A stretch of DNA of 6,517 nt from the NCBI GenBank assembly GCA_947373615.1, contig CANBYN010000105.1, positions 1 through 6,517 of the forward strand. Reading direction: 5' to 3'. This document shows, in pieces, positions 1-6,098 of the stretch. The position numbers and the translations under genes were made by a program. Origin of the DNA: Burkholderiaceae bacterium. Lineage in GTDB: Bacteria > Pseudomonadota > Gammaproteobacteria > Burkholderiales > Burkholderiaceae. A model generated the notes under the pieces. The model saw only the letters and a program-made list of their open reading frames with translations, had not been told where the DNA came from and made no database searches. Numbering within the stretch: position 1 is the first letter of the stretch; each line of letters starts with the position of its first letter.

Positions 1-223
1 AGTAAATGCCAAAGGCGGAGAAGTTATTTCAGTCGAAGGGTTGGAAACGGGTGAGTGGGTATTGGTAGATTGCGGTGACATTGTTGTCCATATCCTCCAG
101 CCCATGTTGCGCTCTTACTACCAACTTGAAGGCATGTGGGGCGCCAAACCTGTTCGCGTGAAATTGGCTGGTAGCAAAGGCTTAGTCAAGGCCAGCGAAT
201 CTGACGACGACGACGACGAATAA
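1..223 (+). CDS. rsfS: Ribosomal silencing factor RsfS, C-terminal part (5' end outside window)
   Basis: RsfS (YbeB/RsfA, the Iojap/DUF143 family) binds ribosomal protein uL14 on the large subunit and blocks joining of the subunits when nutrients are scarce; it acts in the cytoplasm. The open frame enters from the left edge (first whole codon at base 2) and shows 73 residues of the C-terminal half. The family's hallmark stretch is present: GLETGEWVLVDCGDIVVHIL, then QPMLRSYYQLEGMWG. A TTG at 41 could be mistaken for a start, but the homology continues upstream of it (VNAKGGEVISVEG), so the gene is cut by the window and not short. The protein ends in an acidic tail, ESDDDDDE. It is followed 20 nt later by rlmH, the usual partner of rsfS in many bacteria, probably in the same operon. 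Confidence 0.93.
   Translation, partial: VNAKGGEVISVEGLETGEWVLVDCGDIVVHILQPMLRSYYQLEGMWGAKPVRVKLAGSKGLVKASESDDDDDE
203..217 (+). repeat. (GAC)5 trinucleotide repeat encoding an Asp run
   Basis: Five perfect GAC codons in frame encode five aspartates just before the final Glu and stop of rsfS. A change in copy number would alter only the length of the acidic tail and would not shift the frame. Confidence 0.85.
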
Positions 224-243
224 CTTCATCACTCCCTGCATCA

Positions 244-687
244 ATGCGCTTAACCATTGTTTCAGTTGGTCATAAAATGCCTGATTGGGTTGCCACAGCA
301 ACCTATGACTATGTCAAGCGCATGCCCGTCGATTGCAGCATTGAAATCAAAGAAATTAAACCTGACCTTACTCCAGCCAAAGAAGCAGTCAAAATTGCAG
401 CAGCCATTCCAAAAGGTTCTCGAGTCATCGCTTTAGATGAACGCGGCAAGGATCAAACCACCCAAGCCCTTTCTACACAGCTAGCTAACTGGCGTCAAGA
501 AGGTGTTGATATCACTTTTTTGATTGGCGGTGCTGACGGTCTCGATTCTGGCCTAAAGAATAACGCTCATGCGCTATGGCGCTTATCAAGCTTAACTTTG
601 CCACATGCCATGGCCAGAGTTTTATTAGTGGAACAACTCTATAGAGCCTGGACTATTTTGCAAGGACACCCCTATCATCGTGAGTAA
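244..687 (+). CDS. rlmH: 23S rRNA (pseudouridine1915-N3)-methyltransferase RlmH
   Basis: RlmH (YbeA) is a small SPOUT-class enzyme that uses S-adenosylmethionine to methylate N3 of pseudouridine 1915 in helix 69 of 23S rRNA, acting on assembled 70S ribosomes as a homodimer. The 147 residues span the whole family (E. coli about 155). Visible marks are the N-terminal strand MRLTIVSVGHKMPDWV, VIALDERGK (61-69), the SAM-binding knot segment FLIGGADGL (92-100), LSSLTLPHAMARVL (115-127), and the near-invariant end YRAWTILQGHPYHRE (133-147). The ATG start is supported by this N-terminus, but no clear Shine-Dalgarno precedes it. It lies 20 nt after rsfS and its last 8 nt overlap the maf start, so translation of the two is likely coupled. 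The identification is very secure. Confidence 0.97.
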   Translation: MRLTIVSVGHKMPDWVATATYDYVKRMPVDCSIEIKEIKPDLTPAKEAVKIAAAIPKGSRVIALDERGKDQTTQALSTQLANWRQEGVDITFLIGGADGLDSGLKNNAHALWRLSSLTLPHAMARVLLVEQLYRAWTILQGHPYHRE

Positions 688-1306
688 AGATCATATTTAC
701 CTCGCCTCTCAGAGCCCGCGTCGCCAGGAATTATTAAAGCAAATGGGCGTTCATTTCAACATGCTGCTTCCAGATGAGAATGAAGATAGCGAGAGCATTG
801 AGACCCCTCTTCCCAATGAGGCAGCACATATTTACGTTGAACGCGTAACCTTAGCGAAAAGTACTGCCGCATTAACCCGCTGGAAAAAAAGAAGTCTTCC
901 CTGGGCACCGATCTTGTGCGCTGATACCACCGTGAGACTTCCCAAGAATCCTGATGGAGAAATCCTGGGAAAACCCAAGGATGCCGCTGATGCCGCACGA
1001 ATTTTGGCGTTGCTCAGCGGTAAAGTTCATGAGGTACTTACAGCCGTAACCATTACCGCAAATCCAAGTGATCAACCGATCTGCTTAGTCCAGGTTTCTG
1101 AAGTGCAATTTGCGGTGTTATCACCAAAACAGATTGAGACTTATATTGCCAGCGGTGAACCCTTTGGAAAAGCTGGGGCCTATGGAATTCAGGGGCTTGC
1201 CAGCGCTTTTATCCCCTCTATTCGGGGTAGCTATAGCGGTATCATGGGTCTACCCGTTTATGAAACAGCTCAACTTCTAGATCGCGCCCGAATCTCATGC
1301 ATATGA
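680..1306 (+). CDS. maf: Maf-family nucleoside triphosphate pyrophosphatase (YhdE type, dTTP/UTP)
   Basis: Maf proteins split non-canonical or excess nucleoside triphosphates into the monophosphate and pyrophosphate in the cytoplasm; the YhdE branch prefers dTTP, UTP and modified pyrimidines. The 208 residues carry all the family marks in order: SQSPRR (10-15), ADTTV (81-85, with catalytic Asp82), LGKPKDAADAARIL (96-109), LSGKVHEVLTAV (112-123), GEPFGKAGAYGIQG (159-172) and GSYSGIMGLPVYET (183-196). The KAGAYGIQG and GSY..xGLP pattern, and the position directly before rng as in E. coli yhdE-rng, favour YhdE over the YceF (m7GTP) branch; that assignment is inference. The start is GTG at 680, overlapping the end of rlmH. 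An AAGGA lies 13 nt upstream, which is rather far. Compared with E. coli YhdE as I recall it, there are a few extra residues before the catalytic loop (TRWKKRSLPWAP). Confidence 0.94.
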   Translation: MSKDHIYLASQSPRRQELLKQMGVHFNMLLPDENEDSESIETPLPNEAAHIYVERVTLAKSTAALTRWKKRSLPWAPILCADTTVRLPKNPDGEILGKPKDAADAARILALLSGKVHEVLTAVTITANPSDQPICLVQVSEVQFAVLSPKQIETYIASGEPFGKAGAYGIQGLASAFIPSIRGSYSGIMGLPVYETAQLLDRARISCI

Positions 1307-2766
1307 ATGAAGAAATTCTAATCAACATCACCCCACAAGAAACGCGGGTTGCCCTCATTCAGCAAGGTGCGGTTCAAGAATTACAGATTGAGCGCACTCG
1401 CCAACGCGGTATTGTTGGCAACATCTATCTAGCAAAAGTAGTGCGAGTATTGCCTGGCATGCAATCCGCTTTTATTGAGATTGGTTTAGAGCGGACTGCG
1501 TTTATGCATGTCGCAGATATCACCCAAAATAATCCACAAGCTCAAATCGAAAAATTGTTATTCGAAGGTCAAACGATTTTGGTGCAAGTATTAAAAGATC
1601 CTCTAGGGACTAAAGGAGCGCGTCTTACAACTCAACTCAGTATTGCTGGAAGAAATTTGGTTTATCTGCCCCCAGCGGGGAGCGATCCTGCAAGCGAAAA
1701 ATATATTGGAGTATCACAACGAATTGATCAGCCAGAAGAGCGTGAAGCGATCAAAACACGTCTTACCAACCTCATGCCGAGCGATGAGAAAGGGGGAATC
1801 ATTGTGCGTACTAGCGCTCAAGATGCTTCTGATACTGAGTTGCAACATGACATGCAATACCTGCGCACTACCTGGGAAAATATTCATGAGTCTATGAGGC
1901 ACAATGCTGCGCCAAGCCTACTCTATCAGGATCTCAGCTTGGCAGAACGTGTCTTACGAGATGTGGCTGGCGAGGAAACCACTCAAATTCGGGTTGACTC
2001 TGCGGAGTACTTTGAAAAACTTAAAGCGTTTACTAACCTTTATATGCCCAACCTATTAGGGAAACTCTCTTTGCACCGTGGAGAGCGCACTCTTTTTAAC
2101 TTATTTGATGTCGATGAAGAGATTAATAAAGCTTTAGGTCGACGAGTGGACCTAAAGTCTGGAGGTTACCTCATGATTGACCAGACTGAATCTATGACGA
2201 CTATAGATGTCAATACGGGCAGCTATGTGGGCGCACGCAATCTCTATGACACTGTATACAAAACGAATCTAGAAGCAGCGCAAGCCATTGCACGGCAATT
2301 ACGTCTACGCAATCTTGGTGGCATCATCATTATTGATTTTATTGACATGATTGGGAAAGATCATCAGGAATCCGTTCTGCATGAGCTTAAGCGTAACCTT
2401 GGGCGTGATCATGCTCGCACATCTATAAGTGACTTTTCCGCACTGGGATTAGTTGAGATGACTCGCAAACGCACTCGCGAGTCTCTCGCGCATATTACCT
2501 GTGAGCCCTGTACAAGCTGCATGGGCAAAGGAGAAATTAAAACAGCACAAACTGTTTGCTATGAAATCTTACGAGAAATTGTGCGAGAACATCGACAATT
2601 TAATCCTCGTGAATTTCGGATTGTTGCTTCACCAGATGTGATTGATCTCTTTCTTGAGGAAGAGAGTCAGTTCCTGGCACAGCTAGGTGACTTCATTGCC
2701 AAACCTATTAAACTTCAAGCAGAAGCCACCTTCAGACAGGAACAGTACGATATCGTTCTCAGTTGA
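1297..2766 (+). CDS. rng: Ribonuclease G
   Basis: RNase G (CafA) is the short RNase E paralogue, an endoribonuclease that matures the 5' end of 16S rRNA and cleaves some mRNAs from a 5'-monophosphate end. The 489 residues equal the E. coli length. An S1 RNA-binding domain spans about 38-117 (RGIVGNIYLAKVVRVLPGMQ; KDPLGTKGARLTTQ). The 5' sensor region contains GVSQRI (138-143). The DNase I-like catalytic core has two metal-binding aspartates, Asp304 in TTIDVNTG and Asp347 in IIIDFIDM. The zinc-link cysteines are Cys405 and Cys408 in CEPCTSCMGKG. RNase E's long C-terminal scaffold is absent, which separates this from RNase E. Either ATG at 1297 or ATG at 1303 is possible; the second forms an ATGA overlap with the maf stop and fits the E. 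coli N-terminus better. The last 8 nt overlap the end of msbA on the other strand. Confidence 0.97.
   Translation: MHMNEEILINITPQETRVALIQQGAVQELQIERTRQRGIVGNIYLAKVVRVLPGMQSAFIEIGLERTAFMHVADITQNNPQAQIEKLLFEGQTILVQVLKDPLGTKGARLTTQLSIAGRNLVYLPPAGSDPASEKYIGVSQRIDQPEEREAIKTRLTNLMPSDEKGGIIVRTSAQDASDTELQHDMQYLRTTWENIHESMRHNAAPSLLYQDLSLAERVLRDVAGEETTQIRVDSAEYFEKLKAFTNLYMPNLLGKLSLHRGERTLFNLFDVDEEINKALGRRVDLKSGGYLMIDQTESMTTIDVNTGSYVGARNLYDTVYKTNLEAAQAIARQLRLRNLGGIIIIDFIDMIGKDHQESVLHELKRNLGRDHARTSISDFSALGLVEMTRKRTRESLAHITCEPCTSCMGKGEIKTAQTVCYEILREIVREHRQFNPREFRIVASPDVIDLFLEEESQFLAQLGDFIAKPIKLQAEATFRQEQYDIVLS
2132..2157 (+). repeat. Perfect 9-bp inverted repeat inside rng
   Basis: CTTTAGGTC at 2132-2140 is exactly complementary to GACCTAAAG at 2149-2157, with an 8-nt loop (GACGAGTG). 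A G-U pair could extend the stem by one. It encodes LGRRVDLKS, just ahead of the catalytic core of RNase G. No T-tract follows, so it is not an intrinsic terminator. A function in the mRNA is possible but unproven. Confidence 0.6.
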
Positions 2767-2783
2767 TTTGATCGCCTGAGAAC
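2755..2783. terminator. Hairpin over the convergent rng and msbA stop codons (possible 3'-end structure)
   Basis: GTTCTCAG at 2755-2762 and CTGAGAAC at 2776-2783 form a perfect 8-bp stem. The 13-nt loop can itself pair GAT with ATC around TTG. Both stop codons (rng 2764-2766, msbA 2759-2761) lie inside the structure. No T-run follows on either strand, so it lacks the second half of a classical intrinsic terminator. It may act as a bidirectional 3'-end stabiliser or a weak terminator. The stem is seen directly; the role is inference. Confidence 0.35.
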
Positions 2784-4531
2784 TGAATTCGATGTAAGTT
2801 AGCATACAGTCCATCATGCTTGATCAGGTCTTCATGAGAGCCATTTTCGATAATATGGCCATGCTCTAACACGATGATACGGTCAGCATGTTCAATTGTG
2901 GATAAGCGATGGGCAATTATTAAAGTAGTTCTTCCTGCCATCAAATGATCCAATGCCTCCTGAACTTGACGCTCTGACTCTGAATCTAACGCTGAAGTAG
3001 CTTCATCCAAAATCAAAATTGGCGCATTTTTATATATTGCACGTGCAATAGCTAAGCGTTGGCGTTGGCCGCCTGATAAGCGATTGCCGTTATCCCCCAC
3101 CATTGAATCGATACCTTCAGGCAACTCTTCAATTAATGCGCTGAGATTTGCAGCCTCAAGAGCCTTGATAACACGACTGCGATCAATACCGCTTGGACCC
3201 GTTGCCCCATAAGCTACGTTTGCCGCAATAGTGTCGTTAAATAAAATGACATCCTGACTCACAAATGCAATTTGTTTTCTGACATCTGCCAACACAATAT
3301 CTTCTAGTGGAATATCATCCAAAAAGATATGGCCACTAGTAGGCTTAAAGAAGCGCGGTAGCAAATTGACTAAGGTAGATTTACCGCCACCAGAGGGGCC
3401 AACAAAGGCAACCACTTCACCAGGTTTAATGGTGAGGTTAATGCCACTTAACGCATCCTTACGCTCAACCTCTTGCTGATAAGCAAAGCTAACATTTTCA
3501 AATCGGATACCGCCCTTTGCATGATCTAAAGATTTCATGTTGAGCTTACGATCCTCATCTTCTTCTGCCGGTTGATCCATTAAACCGAAAATCATTTCTG
3601 CCGCAGTAAGGCCACGTTGTAGGGGTTGGTTGATGTCCGCCAAGTGCTTCAAAGGAGAAATTACCAACATCATTGCGGTAATAAAGGCTGCAAAACCCCC
3701 TACGGTAGTGCCTTCAGTGGCCGATTGCATTAAAGCAATCACTAGAACAACCGATAGAGCCATGGAGGCAATCAACTGAGTAATCGGCTGATTTAAGCCG
3801 CCCGCTACAGCGGACTTCAAAGCAAACTGACGTAAACGCTCGGCCTTTTCTAAAAATCGATTTAACTCATATTCTTGGGCGCCATGTACTTTGACAAACT
3901 TATAACCGGCAGCCGATTCTTCCACGATGTAAGCCAAGTCACTCGTCAGTGTTTGCTGTTCACGATTGAGCGTTCTTAAGCGTCGATTAATCTTGCTCAT
4001 CAGAAATGCAATGACTGGAAAAATAATTAATACGACCAATGTTAATTTCCAGTTCAAATAAATGAGGTAACCCATTAAACCAACAACCGTAAGGGAGTCA
4101 CGTACCAAGCTGATCAACATACCCCCCATGACACTTAGAACGTTATTTACTTCAAAAACGACCGCGTTAATGAGAGTAGAGGCAGAATTTTTTTGGAAAA
4201 AGGCCGTACTTGCATTAAGTAAAGTCTGAAACATTTGCTCGCGCAACTTGAGTAAGACTGAATTAATCACTCGAGATAATAAGTAGTTTGATAAGAACTG
4301 AGCCAAACTACGCACCAAGGCTAAACCAACCAAGAAAACCGGTATTTGCCATAACTTGCTATTGAGCTGTCCTGTAAAGCCTCGGTCAAGCAAAGGCTTC
4401 ATTAAGGCAGGTATAGAGGTCTCTGCAGCGGCCACAAAAGCCATCGCCACTAATGAGCCAATAATGGGGCCAATATGGGGTCTAAGATAGGTAATTAAGC
4501 GATTTAGAGCAGTACGGTCTTGAGCATTCAT
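2759..4531 (-). CDS. msbA: Lipid A export ABC transporter, permease/ATP-binding protein MsbA
   Basis: MsbA is a homodimeric inner-membrane flippase that uses ATP to move lipid A-core from the cytoplasmic to the periplasmic leaflet. From ATG at 4531 the protein has 590 residues (E. coli 582). The membrane domain covers about 1-310, with six expected helices, the first near residues 20-42 and then near 61-85, 135-160, 162-182, 250-275 and 280-300. The ATP-binding domain shows Walker A GPSGGGKST (378-386, Lys384), Q-loop Gln426, signature LSGGQ (485-489), Walker B ILILDE with Asp509 and catalytic Glu510, D-loop SALD (513-516), and the switch His541 in IIAHRLST. The frame stays open for another 40 codons upstream, but those would run antisense through the divergent glycosyltransferase, and 4531 puts the first helix where MsbA normally has it. 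No Shine-Dalgarno precedes 4531. The gene sits beside LPS glycosyltransferases, which supports MsbA over other type I exporters. Confidence 0.93.
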   Translation of the reverse strand: MNAQDRTALNRLITYLRPHIGPIIGSLVAMAFVAAAETSIPALMKPLLDRGFTGQLNSKLWQIPVFLVGLALVRSLAQFLSNYLLSRVINSVLLKLREQMFQTLLNASTAFFQKNSASTLINAVVFEVNNVLSVMGGMLISLVRDSLTVVGLMGYLIYLNWKLTLVVLIIFPVIAFLMSKINRRLRTLNREQQTLTSDLAYIVEESAAGYKFVKVHGAQEYELNRFLEKAERLRQFALKSAVAGGLNQPITQLIASMALSVVLVIALMQSATEGTTVGGFAAFITAMMLVISPLKHLADINQPLQRGLTAAEMIFGLMDQPAEEDEDRKLNMKSLDHAKGGIRFENVSFAYQQEVERKDALSGINLTIKPGEVVAFVGPSGGGKSTLVNLLPRFFKPTSGHIFLDDIPLEDIVLADVRKQIAFVSQDVILFNDTIAANVAYGATGPSGIDRSRVIKALEAANLSALIEELPEGIDSMVGDNGNRLSGGQRQRLAIARAIYKNAPILILDEATSALDSESERQVQEALDHLMAGRTTLIIAHRLSTIEHADRIIVLEHGHIIENGSHEDLIKHDGLYANLHRIQFSGDQIN

Positions 4532-4536
4532 ATAAT
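4531..4536 (+). promoter_or_regulatory. Putative -10 element (TATAAT) for the glycosyltransferase genes
   Basis: A perfect TATAAT ends 5 nt before the ATG at 4542. At usual spacing the transcript would begin at or next to that ATG, giving a leaderless or almost leaderless mRNA. No good -35 match (TTGACA) is found 15-19 nt upstream, so the promoter is tentative. Confidence 0.35.
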
Positions 4537-4538
4537 GA

Positions 4539-4544
4539 ATTATG
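4539..4544 (-). promoter_or_regulatory. Putative -10 element (CATAAT) for msbA
   Basis: Read on the minus strand, CATAAT matches 5 of 6 bases of the -10 consensus and ends 7 nt before the msbA ATG at 4531. It is the mirror partner of the plus-strand TATAAT within ATAATGAATTAT. No convincing -35 is seen. If it is not used, the msbA promoter must lie inside the start of the divergent gene. Confidence 0.25.
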
Positions 4545-5303
4545 CCAACCTTATCTGTCATACTCATCACCCGCAACGAAGAGGCGAATTTAGATGCCTG
4601 TCTTGCTTCTTTGGAGGGAATTGCCCAGCAGATCGTGGTGGTAGATACCAACAGCGCTGATCGAACCCTAGAAATTGCTCAAAAACATGGGGCATTGATT
4701 GTCAGCCCTCCCGATTGGCCAGGATTTGGTCCTCAGAAAAATCGGGCTTTGGCCCTAGCAACTGGGGAATGGGTGCTCTCCTTAGATGCAGATGAACGCC
4801 TAACTCCCTCTCTTAAATCCGAGATCCTAACTGCGATTAACCATAACGCCCATATTGACTGCTTCGCTATTCCTCGTCTATCTTGGTATTGCGGACGATT
4901 TATTCGACATTCTGGGTGGAGTCCCGATTATGTCGACCGTCTTTTCAGGCGAGGTACCGCCCGCTTCTCAGATGACTTAGTACATGAGCGCCTCGTACCG
5001 AATGGATCAGTGGCCAAACTTAAAAACCCAATGTTGCATTACAGTTTTATGAACTACTCACAAGTGTTAGAAAAGCTCAACCGATATTCAACCGCATCCG
5101 CCGAGCAAGCCTTTGCCAAAGGCAAAACTAGCCACCCTTTGAAAGCAGTGCTGCACGGCATTTGGGCTTTTATTCGAACTTACATTATCCGCGCTGGGTT
5201 TTTAGATGGCGCTCAAGGATTTGCGCTAGCAATCTCCAATGGTCAAGGTACCTATTATCGCTACATCAAGTTGTGGCAACTCCATCAGGACGCAGAGAAA
5301 TGA
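4542..5303 (+). CDS. Family 2 glycosyltransferase, WaaE/KdtX-like (LPS core)
   Basis: Predicted inverting GT-A glycosyltransferase that adds a sugar to the LPS inner core at the cytoplasmic face of the inner membrane. Characterised WaaE of Klebsiella and Serratia adds beta-1,4-glucose to heptose I; the donor and acceptor here are inferred. The 253 residues open with the nucleotide-sugar fold LSVILITRNEEANLDACL (4-21) and VVVDTNSADRT (32-42). The metal-binding DxD lies in LDADE (Asp82, Asp84). WaaE-like marks follow: GFGPQKNRAL (61-70), HSGWSPDYVDRLFRRG (123-138), DDLVHERL (144-151) and, near the end, IIRAGFLDGAQGFALAIS (215-232). There is no clear signal peptide or transmembrane helix. An in-frame TGA at 4536 closes off upstream ATG starts and fixes the start at 4542. 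No Shine-Dalgarno is present. The stop overlaps the next gene as ATGA. I know the family well but not the exact substrate. Confidence 0.88.
   Translation: MPTLSVILITRNEEANLDACLASLEGIAQQIVVVDTNSADRTLEIAQKHGALIVSPPDWPGFGPQKNRALALATGEWVLSLDADERLTPSLKSEILTAINHNAHIDCFAIPRLSWYCGRFIRHSGWSPDYVDRLFRRGTARFSDDLVHERLVPNGSVAKLKNPMLHYSFMNYSQVLEKLNRYSTASAEQAFAKGKTSHPLKAVLHGIWAFIRTYIIRAGFLDGAQGFALAISNGQGTYYRYIKLWQLHQDAEK
5287..5290 (+). promoter_or_regulatory. Ribosome binding site (AGGA) for the second glycosyltransferase
   Basis: AGGA lies 9 nt before the ATG at 5300, inside the end of the preceding gene. It is the best-placed Shine-Dalgarno in the window and supports 5300 over the farther start at 5162, which would lie deep in the previous gene. 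Confidence 0.5.
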
Positions 5304-6079
5304 TTTCGATTCTGTTGGCCACTTACAACTGGCCGCAGGCGCTCAAACTCTGCCTGGAATCTCTTGCCACCCAAAATGATCGCGATTTTGAAATCATCAT
5401 TGCTGACGACGGCTCCACTGATAGCACTAAGCAAGTCATTGATGCCATGAAGCTTACATTTCCTGCATCCATCACCCATCTTTGGCAGGAAGACCACGGT
5501 TTTCGAAAAACCCAAATTCTCAACAAAGCAATTGCCGCCGCACATGGTGACTATCTGGTATTTCTAGATGGCGATTGCTTAGTGCAGCCCGACTTTGTTG
5601 CCCGACATCGTTCTCTTGCGCAAAAGGGTTGCTTGGTCACTGGTAGTCGGGTGTTGCTGAATCAAGCATTAACTCAGCAATTACTAACCGGGCCCAATTG
5701 GAATTTTCAGGCCTTTATGTCAAACCTCCTACGCAAACGTATCAACGGTGGAATTAATAAATATTGGCCCCTCCAATTCAAGCTGGGCGATGGCTTATGG
5801 CGTCGTTACAAGAAATTTGTTTGGCGTCGTATTAAAGGCTGCAATATGGCCTGCTGGAAAGCAGATGCTGAAGCAATTAATGGTTTTGATGAAACGATGA
5901 CAGGCTGGGGACATGAGGATGCTGATTTTGTATTCCGTCTGCAGCGACATCACATCATCCGCAAGTCGGGATCTTGGTCAACTGAAGTACTGCACCTCTT
6001 TCATCAAATTCATGATCAGAGCAATGCCGCTGAGAATGCACGCCACGTTCGAGAAAAAATTCTGGCTAAGGCCGTCTAA
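5300..6079 (+). CDS. Family 2 glycosyltransferase with GT7-like C-terminal segment
   Basis: Predicted GT-A glycosyltransferase of 259 residues, soluble or peripheral at the inner membrane, probably acting on LPS or another cell-surface glycan. The donor and acceptor cannot be read from the sequence. The N-terminus has ISILLATYN (2-10) and the UDP-sugar motif ADDGSTD (35-41). FRKTQILNKAIAAAHGDY follows, and the metal-binding DxD is in LDGDC (Asp90, Asp92). The second half has GCNMACWKAD (from 180) and GFDETMTGWGHEDADF with the likely catalytic pair Glu206-Asp207. This is the pattern of the galactosyltransferase C-terminal domain (Glyco_transf_7C) seen in chondroitin- and LPS-type enzymes. The frame is open back to 5162, but homology begins at Met 5300, which overlaps the previous stop as ATGA and has AGGA 9 nt upstream. 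Tight coupling to the WaaE-like gene suggests consecutive steps on the same glycan. Confidence 0.87.
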   Translation: MISILLATYNWPQALKLCLESLATQNDRDFEIIIADDGSTDSTKQVIDAMKLTFPASITHLWQEDHGFRKTQILNKAIAAAHGDYLVFLDGDCLVQPDFVARHRSLAQKGCLVTGSRVLLNQALTQQLLTGPNWNFQAFMSNLLRKRINGGINKYWPLQFKLGDGLWRRYKKFVWRRIKGCNMACWKADAEAINGFDETMTGWGHEDADFVFRLQRHHIIRKSGSWSTEVLHLFHQIHDQSNAAENARHVREKILAKAV

Positions 6080-6098
6080 GTCAATAGTCACATTGAAT

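Noticed and set aside
884..890. A7 tract in maf as a possible frameshift or sequencing error
   Set aside because: The reading frame is intact and the conserved ADTTV motif follows in frame, so no disruption is indicated.
756..1075. Two minus-strand open frames across maf
   Set aside because: They lie opposite the conserved Maf catalytic region and their products show no domain pattern; they are shadows of maf.
1643..1902. Open frames on both strands inside rng
   Set aside because: They are out of frame with the RNase G protein, which is continuous and conserved here; no separate coding evidence.
5162..5299. 46-codon N-terminal extension of the second glycosyltransferase
   Set aside because: It overlaps the conserved C-terminus of the WaaE-like protein, shows no family similarity, and the fold begins exactly at Met 5300.
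5285..5545. Minus-strand open frames opposite the start of the second glycosyltransferase
   Set aside because: The plus strand encodes the TYN and ADDGSTD motifs; the minus products show nothing recognisable.
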